NCBI GenBank assembly: GCA_016647705.1
Contig: JAENRU010000499.1
Location: 110,001-174,000, forward strand
Reading direction: 5' to 3'
Length of the DNA stretch: 64,000 bases
DNA from: Eucommia ulmoides
Lineage: Eukaryota > Streptophyta > Magnoliopsida > Garryales > Eucommiaceae
The translations under genes and the position numbers were made by a program. Of the stretch, positions 11,720 through 21,648 are shown in pieces; the stretch's first letter is position 1, and each line of letters begins with the position of its first letter. The notes under the pieces were generated by a model. It was not told where the DNA came from. It ran no database searches and saw only the letters and a program-made list of their open reading frames with translations.

Positions 11720-11959
11720 TTATTTATTTTTTAACTCATTCTCTCTTTTCATTTTCATTTGATCCTCATACACTTGTCTTGGAGTCAATGGTACAAAAGT
11801 AACGGTTTTTTTTTTTTTTTTTATCTTTGACAAAGGAATGCCTATTTTTGAACCTGTCATGAGTAACCTTCCTGTCAAATTGCCATGGCCTGCCCAACAA
11901 TATGTGACCCGCATGCATTGGAAGAACATCACAAAGTACTTCATCCTTGTACTTCCCAA
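11720..11959 (-). pseudogene. pol fragment: frame-shifted protease-RT linker
   Basis: In this frame the segment from the homopolymer at 11806-11822 to 11720 reads KTVTFVPLTPRQVYEDQMKM, which looks like normal linker between protease and RT. The upstream part in this frame overlaps the gag-protease segment and is out of frame there. The break is a run of 17 T (A on the element strand), so a length change of the homopolymer shifted the frame. Only about the last 40 codons are meaningful. Confidence 0.75.
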
Positions 11960-12551
11960 TTGAAAAGGAAACTAACACTTGATTATTTATCCGAACCTCC
12001 CCACAATCATTCAACCACTGCAACTTATACAGTCTAAGGTGTTTCAAGGTAGGTAAGTTCAATTTTTCTACCAAGGTTGTGCTAGCCACATTTGTACAAC
12101 TTCCGCCATCAATGATCATACTACATACCTTGTTGTTGACGTGGCATCTAGTATGAAAAATATTCTCCCTTTGTTGTTCCATGTCATCCTTCGCTACTTG
12201 GGCACTTAGAGCGCGCCTTGCCACAAGTGACTCTCCTTCCATCGGGTACTCCATGTCATCGTCACAAGCATCCTTATGTGGTGGCATTTGGTCATCTTCA
12301 CTCTCATTTTCCGTTTCCACTTCTCCATCAACACGTGCTATTATGGTCATTTTATTTGGGCATTGTGAAGCTATGTGACCTACTCCCAAACAACGAAAAC
12401 ATTTAATATCACGGTTACGAGTTTGGGTTTCAGTTTTACCTTTGCTGGCATTGGGCACATCATCTCTCCTTTTTGGTGGTTCGGCTTTGGACTTTGAATC
12501 AACCCCTTCATCTTTCCTCCCATTCGGCCTCCATGAAGCAGAGGAGCCCAA
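11766..12551 (-). pseudogene. gag C-terminus (zinc knuckle) and aspartic protease
   Basis: These 261 codons join the end of gag to the protease. A CCHC zinc knuckle, Cys51-x2-Cys54-x4-His59-x4-Cys64 (CFRCLGVGHIASQC), would bind genomic RNA. An acidic, poorly conserved stretch follows. The protease active site is at Asp148 (SMIIDGGSCTNVAS); DGG in place of the classical DSG or DTG is, from memory, common in plant elements of this kind. The flap-side VLVSFSIGKYKDEVLCDVLP and HILLGRPWQFD follow. The frame then runs into the A17 tract (element strand) and is lost. The apparent Met start is inside gag. Confidence 0.9.
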
Positions 12552-12916
12552 GTTTTGAAATGACCGAGTTCCCTTCCTTTTAAGTTGTCATTCCACCTTT
12601 ATTACCATGTGCACCATACCTCCAACTCCACTACATTGGCAATCTCCCGATTCAACCAATTCAAGAACCTCCCCACTGGAGCTTCTCTGTCCTCCTCGAT
12701 ATTAGCCCGAATCATGGCGTTCTCCATCTCCTTGAAGTAATCATCCACACTCCGATAGCCTTAAGTAAGACTTTGTAACTTCTGGTACAAATCCCTATAG
12801 TAGTGACTAGGGACAAACCTCCTCCTCATGATGACCTTCATTTCCGCCCACGTCTTGATTGGCCTCTCATGGTTTCTCCTTCTGTTCATCACAAGTTGAT
12901 CCCACCATATTATAGC
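12552..12916 (-). pseudogene. gag middle, broken by stops and a small deletion
   Basis: No long frame exists, but conserved gag phrases are readable on the minus strand: MIRANIEEDREAP and LNREIANVVEL between about 12790 and 12620, then MVHM and QLKRKGTRSFQNLGSSASW after a shift. An in-frame TAA follows QSLT at about 12763, and a TGA follows IKVE at about 12590. A small deletion near 12625, between NVVEL and MVHM, also changes the frame. This is the capsid-like retrotransposon gag region. Confidence 0.8.
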
Positions 12917-13438
12917 TTAATCAACAAATTCAATTACAACGAGTTTTACCTTTTTCTTCTCAGAGTAATTGTGGCACTCAAAAATCAACTCCACCTTCTT
13001 CTCCCATTCCAAGTAAGCTTCAGGGTCATTTTTCCCTTGGAACGACGGTATCTTCATTTTGATGTTCCCAAGGTTTTGGTCAACCCCATCTCGCCATCTT
13101 GGATCTCTGCAAAAAACTCTACCCCGCCTTTCTGCCCTTAGCATGAACCAGCCCTCACCGTTCAATGAAGATTGCTCTTCATCATTTTCGAACTCATCCT
13201 CCTGGTCACCATCATAATTTTCCATGTGGGCACGCCTTTCTTGCCTTCTTCTAGCATTTGGGACTCCTTGGGGCTGCCCCTTATGCCAAGAGGCAATAGC
13301 AGCGTCTTGCTTATCCATCCGATCCCGCATTTCATTAAACACTACATTTATGCGTTCAAATTGTTGTTGCATAGCCTGCAACATGGTGGTCATCACTTCT
13401 CCTTCTTCATTGTTTGATGTATTACCCCTGGAAGACAT
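12917..13438 (-). pseudogene. gag N-terminus
   Basis: These 173 codons begin at the likely true gag start: the Met is the first in frame, about 500 bp downstream of the primer-binding site. The N-terminal 50 residues (MTTMLQAMQQQFERINVVFN) look like an amphipathic coiled coil. A charged linker follows, then the start of the gag core (KMKIPSFQGKNDPEAYLEWE, then CHNYSEKKKVKL). The frame stops after VIEFVD at 12917, within the conserved core, so the product would be truncated. Gag normally packages element RNA into cytoplasmic particles. Confidence 0.9.
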
Positions 13439-13932
13439 ATCTTGAAAATAGAAATATTAGAGAATAAGTCCTCACACACTCCCTCACGTGTTTGCACTCA
13501 AAGTATATTACTCACACTCTCTTGCCTTTTCCACTAGTAGCTTCTTCTTTTAGTTCTTTATTGAACTTAACCAATCTTAATTAGAATTTCTTGAAACAAT
13601 CCAAACTCTGTGATTCACTTCACTAAGAATGAAATTTAGGAAAGAAAACAAAGCGAACAAGGACAACACAAAGGATAAGTTATGGAATAGATCAAGAAGA
13701 ATATACTCTCTTTTTGGCTGCTAGATTTTCGTTGTTTTTTTTTTTTTTTTTTTTTTAATAACAATAACCTTAAACAATATCTAACAAAATTAAAGACTTT
13801 CTAAATAGAATTGAAGCTTTAAATGACATCCGAATAGAATTGAAGACTTAAACAAGATCTGAATAGAATTGAAGATGAAATAAACGAAACTAATTAATGA
13901 CAACAAGGATAGATCAAACCTAATTTTAGAAA
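13439..13932 (-). other. 5' untranslated leader of the element
   Basis: About 490 bp between the primer-binding site and the gag start have no open frame of note. The region is A/T rich and includes a run of 22 T at 13735-13756 (A on the element strand) and several similar phrases of the type GAATAGAATTGAAG near 13805-13875. Packaging signals would be expected here, but none can be recognised. Confidence 0.75.
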
Positions 13933-13948
13933 CGTGCTCTGATTACCA
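13933..13948 (-). promoter_or_regulatory. Primer-binding site resembling initiator-Met tRNA
   Basis: On the element strand TGGTAATCAGAGCACG lies two bases inside the 5' LTR. The usual plant site complementary to initiator-Met tRNA begins TGGTATCAGAGC. This copy has one additional A, which would weaken pairing, and may be a later mutation. Confidence 0.85.
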
Positions 13949-13950
13949 AA

Positions 13951-14847
13951 TGATGCGAACCTCACCAAGAATTAGTGACCCGAAACCAATTTATGGTGTC
14001 TTTGCTAGGATCGATCTAAAATCTGGATTTATAAATGAAAAAGAAAGAAAGGAAAAACACAAAAATACAGAATGTTTGATAGGAAACCTTGACCCAACGT
14101 TTATGAATGAAACGCGAACCAAAGGTATAAAATAACAAACCTCGACCCAAAGATTATAATGGAATCACTAACCAAAGTTATAGAGTTTGAACGCCACAAG
14201 AAATTCTTGATAAGTTCAAAGAAAAGTTTTATGAAGAACTCAAGAGAAAACTCTATCAATTTGATAAATTATTCAAGTAATGTGTTTTTTCCCATGGAAT
14301 ACAACTCTCTTAAATAGGCAACCAACACAAAGGAGAGCCTAGGCTAGTGGGTGGTCAAGCACACCCTACCTTAGATAGGGGGCGGTCTTTCACACCTAGG
14401 GGTGTCCTTTTCACACAAGAAGTCTTCAACTTTAGCACACCTTACTATAGATAGTGGGTGGCCTTTCACACCTAGGGAGAGGCTACAAGAACAAAAGTCC
14501 TAGATGCCTTTGATACTTATTACAAGATCAACACTAGAAAACAAAAATACTAATTGGCATTGATGCCTTACAAAATGATATAAACTAAAATAAATAAGTA
14601 GAATTTCGTGGGTCTCATGTTTTGGCCCATTTGAGTTCATGACTAAGCCCATTTGCTTGCCTTTATGAGATGGATTAGGCCTTGACTGTCATTTGGGCCT
14701 AACTTGGGCATTACGACTTTAGATTCAGCCGATATATCTTGAATTAGCCCATTAAGTGCTTCGTTGTTCTTCTTAGATCTTGCCCTTGTAATAGGCCCAA
14801 TTGGAACATGCAGCGGATCCTTTGTTGGTGCACGTTGGTTCTCATCA
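13951..14847 (-). repeat. 5' LTR of the Ty3/gypsy element
   Basis: This 897-bp LTR, read on the minus strand, starts TGATGAGAACC and ends GGTTCGCATCA. It retains the CCCATTT-flanked 20 bp missing from the 3' LTR, so it is nearer the ancestral length and close to the 895 bp of the two solo LTRs at 25890 and 31857. It carries the same internal similar segments and TATA-like box. Confidence 0.95.
14309..14316 (-). promoter_or_regulatory. TATA-like box of the 5' LTR
   Basis: CTTAAATA on the plus strand is TATTTAAG on the element strand. This is the copy that would drive element transcription. Confidence 0.5.
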
Positions 14848-14852
14848 CCAAC
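14848..14852. repeat. Target-site duplication CCAAC, right copy
   Basis: CCAAC matches 8025-8029 exactly and is followed by TTTGACCC, the normal continuation of the satellite. Confidence 0.95.
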
Positions 14853-16781
14853 TTTGACCCTATAATTCTACTTCGTCCGTTTTCGATGAAAAATACCAAT
14901 TTTCTGCTTGGAAACAATATTTTGGACAAAACGGCTCCGAAAGGCCATAGAAAACCAAGTTTGGCAAGAAAATTGAATCGTGTCTGTTCCGGACGAAAAA
15001 TACCACTTTCTTGGGTGAAAACGACATTCATAGCAAAACGCCCCAAATGGCCAAAAGAGACCAACTTTGACCAAAAAATTCAACTTTGTCTGTTTCGAAC
15101 GAAAAATATAATTTTTTGGCTTGGAAATGGCCTTTTAAACAAAACGACTTCGAAAGGCCTTGAAAGACCAGGTTCGGCAAGAAAATTCAACCGTGTCCAT
15201 TTCGGACGAAAAATAGCACTTTCTGGGGTGGAAACGACCTTCTAAGCAAAACACCCCCGAAAGGCCCAAAAAGACCAACTTTGACCCTATAATTCTTCTT
15301 CGTCCGTTTTGGACGAAAAATACCACTTTTCTGCTTGGAAACAGTATTTTGGAAAAAATGGCTCCGAAAGGCCATAGAAAACCATGTCTGGCAAGAAACT
15401 TGAACCGTGTCCGTTCCGGACGAAAAATACCACTTTCTTGGGTGAAAACGACATTCTAAGCAAAACACCCCAAATGGCCAAAAGAGACCAACTTTGACCC
15501 AAAAATTCAACTTTGTCCGTTTCGGACGAAAAATACAATTTTTTGACTTGGAAATGGCCTTTTAAACAAAACGACTCCAAAAGGTCTTGAAAGACCAGGT
15601 TGGGCAAGAAAATTCAACCGTGTCCGTTTCGGACGAAAAATATCACTTTCTGGGGTGGAAACGACCTTCTGAGAAAAACGCCCACCGAAAGGCCCAAAGA
15701 GACCAACTTTGACCCTAAAATTCTACTTCGTCCGTTTTGGACAAAAAATTCCACTTTTCTGCTTGGAAACAGTATTTGGGACAAAACGACTCCGAAAGGC
15801 CATAAAAAACCATGTTTGGCTTGAAAATTCAACTGTATCCGTTTCGAACGAAAAATATCACTTTTTTGGGTGGAAACTTCCTTCTGAGCAAAACGTCTCC
15901 AAAAGGCCCAGACATACCAACTTTGACCCTAAAATTCAATTTCGTCCATTTCGGACGAAAGATACCACTTATTTGCTCAGAAGCGATTTTTTGAACAAAA
16001 CGAATCTGAAACGCCTTAAAGGACCATGTTTGGCAAGAAAATTCAACAGTCTCCGTTTTGGGAGAAAAATACCACCTTTTTTTTTTTTTTTGTGGAAATG
16101 ACCTTTTCAGCAAAACGCCCCCAAAATTCCCAAAAAGACAAACTTTGACACAAAAATTCAACTTCATCCATTTCGGACGAAAAATACCACTTTTCTGTTT
16201 GGAAACGGTATTTTGGACGAAACGACTCCGAAAGGCCATAAAAGACCATATTTGGATTGAAAATTTAACTGAATCCGTTTCGGACGAAAAATACTATTTT
16301 TTTTGGGTGCAAACGACCTTCTAAAAAAAACGCCCCCAAAAGTCCCAGAAAGACAACATTTGACCCTAAATTTAACTTCGTCTGTTTTGGACGAAAAATA
16401 ACACTTTTCTACCTGGAAACAGTATTTTGGACAAAAGGACCCCGAAAGGCCTTAGAAGACCATGTTTGGCTTGAAAATTCAACTGCATCCGTTTCGGACG
16501 AAAAATACCACTTTTTTTTTTGTTGGAAACGTCCTTCTGAGCTACACGCACTCTGAAAAACCTTAAAGGACCAGGTTTGGCAAGAAAATTCAATCGTCTC
16601 TGTTTCGGATGAAAAATACCACTTTATTGCTAGAAATGACCTTCAAAGCAAAATGCCCCCAAAATGCCCAAAACGACAAACTTTGACCCGAAAATTCAAC
16701 TATTTTGAACAGGAAACGGTCTTTTGAACAAAACGACTCCGAAAGGCCACATAAGACCCGGTTTGGTAAACAAATTCAACC
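14853..16781. repeat. Satellite array, left domain, segment 3
   Basis: The dimeric satellite continues after the element, still with the left-domain variant CCCCAAATGGCCAAAAG (about 15040 and 15470). From about 16690 the shortened monomer with AACTATTTTGAACAGGAAACGG appears, marking the transition to the middle domain. No gene is present. Confidence 0.93.
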
Positions 16782-18477
16782 ATGTCTGTTTCGGACGAAA
16801 AATACCACTTTGTTGGATGGAAACGACCTTCTGAACAAAACGCCCCCGAAAGGCCCCAAAAGACCAACTTTGGCCCTATAATTCTACTTCGTCCGTTTTG
16901 GATGAAAAATACCACTTTTCTGCTTGCAAACAGTATTTTTGACAAAACGGCTCCGAAAGGCCTTAAAAGACCAGGTTTGGTAAAAAAATTCAACCGTGTC
17001 CGTTTCGGACGAAAAATACCACTTTCTTGGGTGGAAACAACCTTATGAGCAAAATGCCCCCAGAAGGCCAAAAAAGACCAACTTTGACCCTAAAATTCTA
17101 CTTCGTCCGTTTCGGACGAAAAAATACCACATTTCTGTTTAGAAACAGTATTTTGGAAGAAACAACTCTGAAAGGCCATCAAAGACCATGCTTGGCTATA
17201 AAATTCAACTGTATCCATTCCAGATGAAAAATACCACTTTTTTTGGTGGAAACGACCTTCTCAGAAAAATGCCCCCAAAAGTCCCAGAAAGACAGCCTTT
17301 GACCCCAAATTCAACTTCGTCTGTTTCGGACGAAAAATACCACTTTTCTACTTGGAAACGGTATTTTGGACAAAAGGACCCCGAAAGGCCTTAGAAGACC
17401 ATGTTCGGCTTGAAAATTCAACTGCATCCGTTTCGGACGAAAAATACCACTTTTTTTTTTGTTAGAAACGTCCTTCTGAGCAAAATACCCCCAAAAGGCC
17501 CAGAGAGACCAACTTTAACCCTAAAATTCAACTTCGCTCGTTTTCGACAAAAAAAATACCACTTATTTCCTCAGAAACGGTTTTTTGAACGAAACGACTC
17601 CGAAACGATTTTTTGAACAAAATGACTCTGAAATACCATAAAGGACCAGGTTTGGCAAGAAAATTCAACCGTCTCTGTTTCGGAGGAAAAATACCACATT
17701 TTTGCTAGAAATGACCTTCAAAGCAAAACGCCCCCAAAATGCCCAAAAAGACAAACTTTGACCCGAAAATTCAACTGTTTTCAACAGGAAACGGTCTTTT
17801 GAACAAAACGACTCCGAAAGGCCTTCACAGACCAGGTTCGGCAAGAAAATTCAACCGTCTCCGTTTCGGACGAAAAATATTACTTTCTCATGTGAAAACC
17901 AACTTCTGGGCAAAACGCCCCTGAAAGGCCAAAAAAGCCAACTTTGACCCCAAAATTCAACTTCGTTCGTTTCGGACGAAAAATACCACTTATTTGCTCG
18001 AAAACGGTTTTTTGAACAAAACGACTCCGAAACGCATTAAAGGACCATGTTTGGCTAGAAAAATTCAACCGTCTCTGTTTCGGACGAAAAATACGACTTT
18101 TTTGGGTGGAAACGACCTTCTTAGAAAAACGCACCCAAAATGCCCAAAAAGACTAACTTTGACCCAAAAATTCAACTTCCTGCGTTTCGGACGGGAAAGA
18201 CAACTTTTTTGCTTGCAAATGGTCTTTTAAACAAAATGACTCGGAAAGGCCCTAAAAGACTAGGTTCGGCACGAAAATTCAACCGTGTCCGTTTCTGACA
18301 AAAAATAGCACTTTCTGGGGTGGAAACGACCTTCTGAGGAAAACGCCCCCAAAAGGCCCTGGAAAGACCAACTTTGACCCAAAAATTAAAAGACAGCTTT
18401 TTTTATTGCAAATGGTCTTTGAAACAAAACGACTCCGAAAGGCCACATAAGACCCGGTTTGGTGAACAAATTCAACC
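16782..18477. repeat. HOR unit 1 (1,696 bp)
   Basis: This is the first recognisable full unit, and it is more diverged from the others than units 5-10 are from each other. Confidence 0.85.
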
Positions 18478-19954
18478 ATGAATGTTTCGGACGAAAAATA
18501 CCACTTTGTTGGGTGGAAAAGACCTTCTCAGAAAAATGCCCCCAAAAGTCCCAGAACGACAGACTTTGACCCCAAATTCAACTTCGTCTGTTTCAGACAA
18601 AAGATACCACTTTTCTACTTGGAAACGGTATTTTGGACAAAAGGACCCCGAAAGGCCTTAGAAGACCATGCTTGGCTAGAAAATTCAACTGTATCCGTTC
18701 CAGACGAAAAATACCACTTTTTTTGGGTGGAAACGACCTTCTCAGAAAAATGCCCCCAAAAGTCCCAGAAAGACAACCTTTGACCCCAAATTCAACTTCG
18801 TCTGTTTCGGACGGAAAATGCCGCTTTTCTACTTGTAAACGGTATTTTGGAGAAAAGGACCCCGAAAGGCCTAAGAAGACCATGTTTGGCTTGAAAATTC
18901 AACTGCATCCGTTTCGGAGGAGAAATACTACTTTTTTTTTGTTAGAAACGTCCTTCTGAGCAAAACGCCCACAAAAGGCCCAGAAAGACCAACTTTAACC
19001 CTAAAATTCAACTTCGCTCGCTTTCGACAAATAAAATACCACGTATTTGCTCAGAAACGGTTTTCTGAACGAAACGACTCCGAAACAGTTTTTTGAACAA
19101 AATGACTCTGAAAAACCTTAAAGGACCAGGTTTGGCAAGAAAATTGAGCCGTCTCTGTTTCGGACGAAAAATACCATTTTTTTGCTAGAAATGACCTTCA
19201 AAGCAAAACGCCCCCAAAATGCCCCAAAAGACAAACTTTGACCCGAAAATTCAACCGTTTTCAACAGGAGACGATCTTTTGAACAAAACGACTCCGAAAG
19301 GCCTTCAAAGACCAGGTTCGGCAAGAAAATTCAACCGTCTCCATTTCGGACGAAAAATATTACTTTCTCATGTGAAAACCAGCTGCTGAGCAAAACGCCC
19401 CTGATAGGCCAAAAAAAAAAAACCCAACTTTGACCCTAAAATTCAACTTCGTTCGTTTTGGGCGAAAAATACCACTTATTTGGTCGGAAACAGTTTTTTG
19501 AACGAAACAACTCCGAAACGCATTAAAGGACCATGTTTGGCTAGAAAATTCAACCGTCTCTATTTCGGACGAAAAATACCACTTTTTTGGGTGGAAACGA
19601 CCTTTCTTAGAAAAATGCACCCAAAATGACCAACTTTGACCCAAAAATTCAACTTCGTCCGTTTCGGACGGAAAAGACAACTTTTTTGCTTGCAAATGGT
19701 CTTTTAAACAAAATGACTACGAAAGGCCTTAAAAGACCAGGTTCGGCAAGAAAATTCATCCGTGTCTGTTTTCGGACGAAAAGTAGCACTTTCTGGGGTG
19801 GAAACGACCTTCTGAGGAAAACGCCCCCAAAAGGCCCGGAAAGACCAACTTTGACCCAAAAATTAAAAGACAACTTTTTTGATTGCAAATGGTCTTTGAA
19901 ACAAAACGACTCCGAAAGGCCACATAAGACCCTGTTTGGTAAACAAATTCAACC
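18478..19954. repeat. HOR unit 2 (1,477 bp, rearranged)
   Basis: The unit is about 213 bp short. The anchor monomer is joined directly to the variant with CTTCTCAGAAAAATGCCCCC (18520), and the following dimer then appears twice (18555-18665 and 18770-18880). This points to unequal exchange between non-equivalent monomers. Confidence 0.8.
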
Positions 19955-21648
19955 GTGTCTGTTTCGGACGAAAAATACGACTTTGTTGGGTGGAAACGAC
20001 CTTCTGAACAAAACGCCCCCGAAAGGCCCCAAAAGACGAACTTTGGCACTCTAATTCTACTTCGTCCGTTTGGGACGAAAAATACCACTTTTCTGCTTGC
20101 AAACAGTATTTTTGGACAAAACGGCTTCGAAAGGCCTTAAAAGACCAGGTTTGGCAAGAAAATTCAACCGTGTCCGTTTCGAACGAAAAATACCACTTTC
20201 TTGGGCGGAAACAACCTTCTGAGCAAAATGCCCCCAGAAGGCCAAAAAAGACCGACTTTGACCCTAAAATCCAACCGTGTCCGTTTCGGACGAAAAATAC
20301 CACATTTCTGTTTAGAAACAAAATTTTGGACGAAACGGCTCCGAAAGGCCATCAAAGACCATGCTTGGCTAGAAAACTCAACTGTATCCGTTCCAGACGA
20401 AAAATACCACTTTTTTTGGGTGGAAACGACCTTCTCAGAAAAATGCCCCCAAAAGTCCCAGAAAGACAACCTTTGACCCCAAATTCAACTTCGTCTGTTT
20501 CGGACGAAAAATGCCGCTTCTCTACTTGTAAACGGTATTTTGGAGAAAAGGACCCCGAAAGGCCTAAGAAGACCATGTTTGGCTTGAAATTTCAACTGCA
20601 TCCGTTTCGGAGGAAAAATACCACTTTTTTTTGTTGGAAACGTCCTTCTGAGCAAAACGCCCCCAAAAGGCCCAGAAAGACCAACTTTAACCCTAAAATT
20701 CAACTTCCCTCGCTTTCGACAAACAAAATACCACTTATTTGCTCAGAAACGGTTTTCTGAACGAAACGACTCCGAAACGGTTTTTTGAACAAAATGACTC
20801 TGAAAAACCTTAAAGGACCAGGTTTGGCAAGAAAATTGAGCCGTCTCTGTTTCGGACGAAAAATACCACTTTTTTGCTAGAAATGACCTTCAAAGCAAAA
20901 CGCCCCCAAAATGCCCCAAAAGACAAACTTTGACCCGAAAATTCAACCGTTTTCAACAGGAGACGATCTTTTGAACAAAACGACTCCGAAAGGCCTTCAA
21001 AGACCAGGTTCGGCAAGAAAATTCAACCGTCTCCGTTTCGGACGAAAAATATTACTTTCTCATGTGAAAACCAGCTGCTGAGCAAAACGCCCCTGATAGG
21101 CCAAAAAAGAAAAAAACCAACTTTGACCCTAAAATTCAACTTCGTTCGTTTCGGGCGAAAAATACCACTTATTTGGTCGGAAACAGTTTTTTGAACGAAA
21201 CGACTCCGAAACGCATTAAAGGACCATGTTTGGCTAGAAAATTCAACCGTCTCTGTTTCGGACGAAAAATACCACTTTTTTGGGTGGAAACGACCTTTCT
21301 TTGAAAAATGCACCCAAAATGACCAACTTTGACCCAAAAATTCAACTTCGTCCGTTTCGGACGGGAAAGACAACTTTTTTGCTTGCAAATGGTCTTTTAA
21401 ACAAAATGACTACGAAAGGCCTTAAAAGACCAGGTTCGGCAAGAAAATTCATCCGTGTCTGTTTTCGGACGAAAAGTAGCACTTTCTGGGGGTGGAAACG
21501 ACCTTCTGAGGAAAACGCCCCCAAAAGGCCCGGAAAGACCAACTTTGACCCAAAAATTAAAAGACAACTTTTTTGATTGCAAATGGTCTTTGAAACAAAA
21601 CGACTCCGAAAGGCCACATAAGACCCTGTTTGGTAAACAAATTCAACC
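19955..21648. repeat. HOR unit 3 (1,694 bp)
   Basis: A full unit. It and the preceding unit share an otherwise rare phrase with CTGATAGGCCAAAAAA (19402 and 21094), so these neighbours are close relatives. Confidence 0.88.

Larger units (their letters stand above)
8030..14847 (-). mobile_element. Complete but inactivated Ty3/gypsy LTR retrotransposon, probably CRM clade
   Basis: This 6,818-bp element lies in reverse orientation inside the satellite. It has two LTRs (3' LTR 8030-8907, 5' LTR 13951-14847), the target duplication CCAAC, a polypurine tract next to the 3' LTR, and a primer-binding site resembling initiator-Met tRNA next to the 5' LTR. The domain order on the minus strand is gag, zinc knuckle, protease, RT, RNase H, integrase, which is Ty3/gypsy order. 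The pol frame ends inside the 3' LTR, and no separate chromodomain follows the GPY/F-like motif. These traits and the TGATG terminus recall the CRM lineage of plant chromoviruses, but the clade call is inference from memory. At least five in-frame stops and several frameshifts show that it cannot encode a full polyprotein. By hand count the LTRs differ at about 31 of about 875 aligned positions (about 3.5%) plus three indels. Confidence 0.95.

Noticed and set aside
11352-11762. 136-codon plus-strand frame as a membrane protein
   Set aside because: Its hydrophobic Phe-rich end comes from the antisense of a Lys/Glu-rich linker between protease and RT.
13735-13756. Poly-T run as a terminator or as the tail of a retroposed gene
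   Set aside because: It lies in the element leader, with no upstream RNA gene or flanking target duplication of its own.
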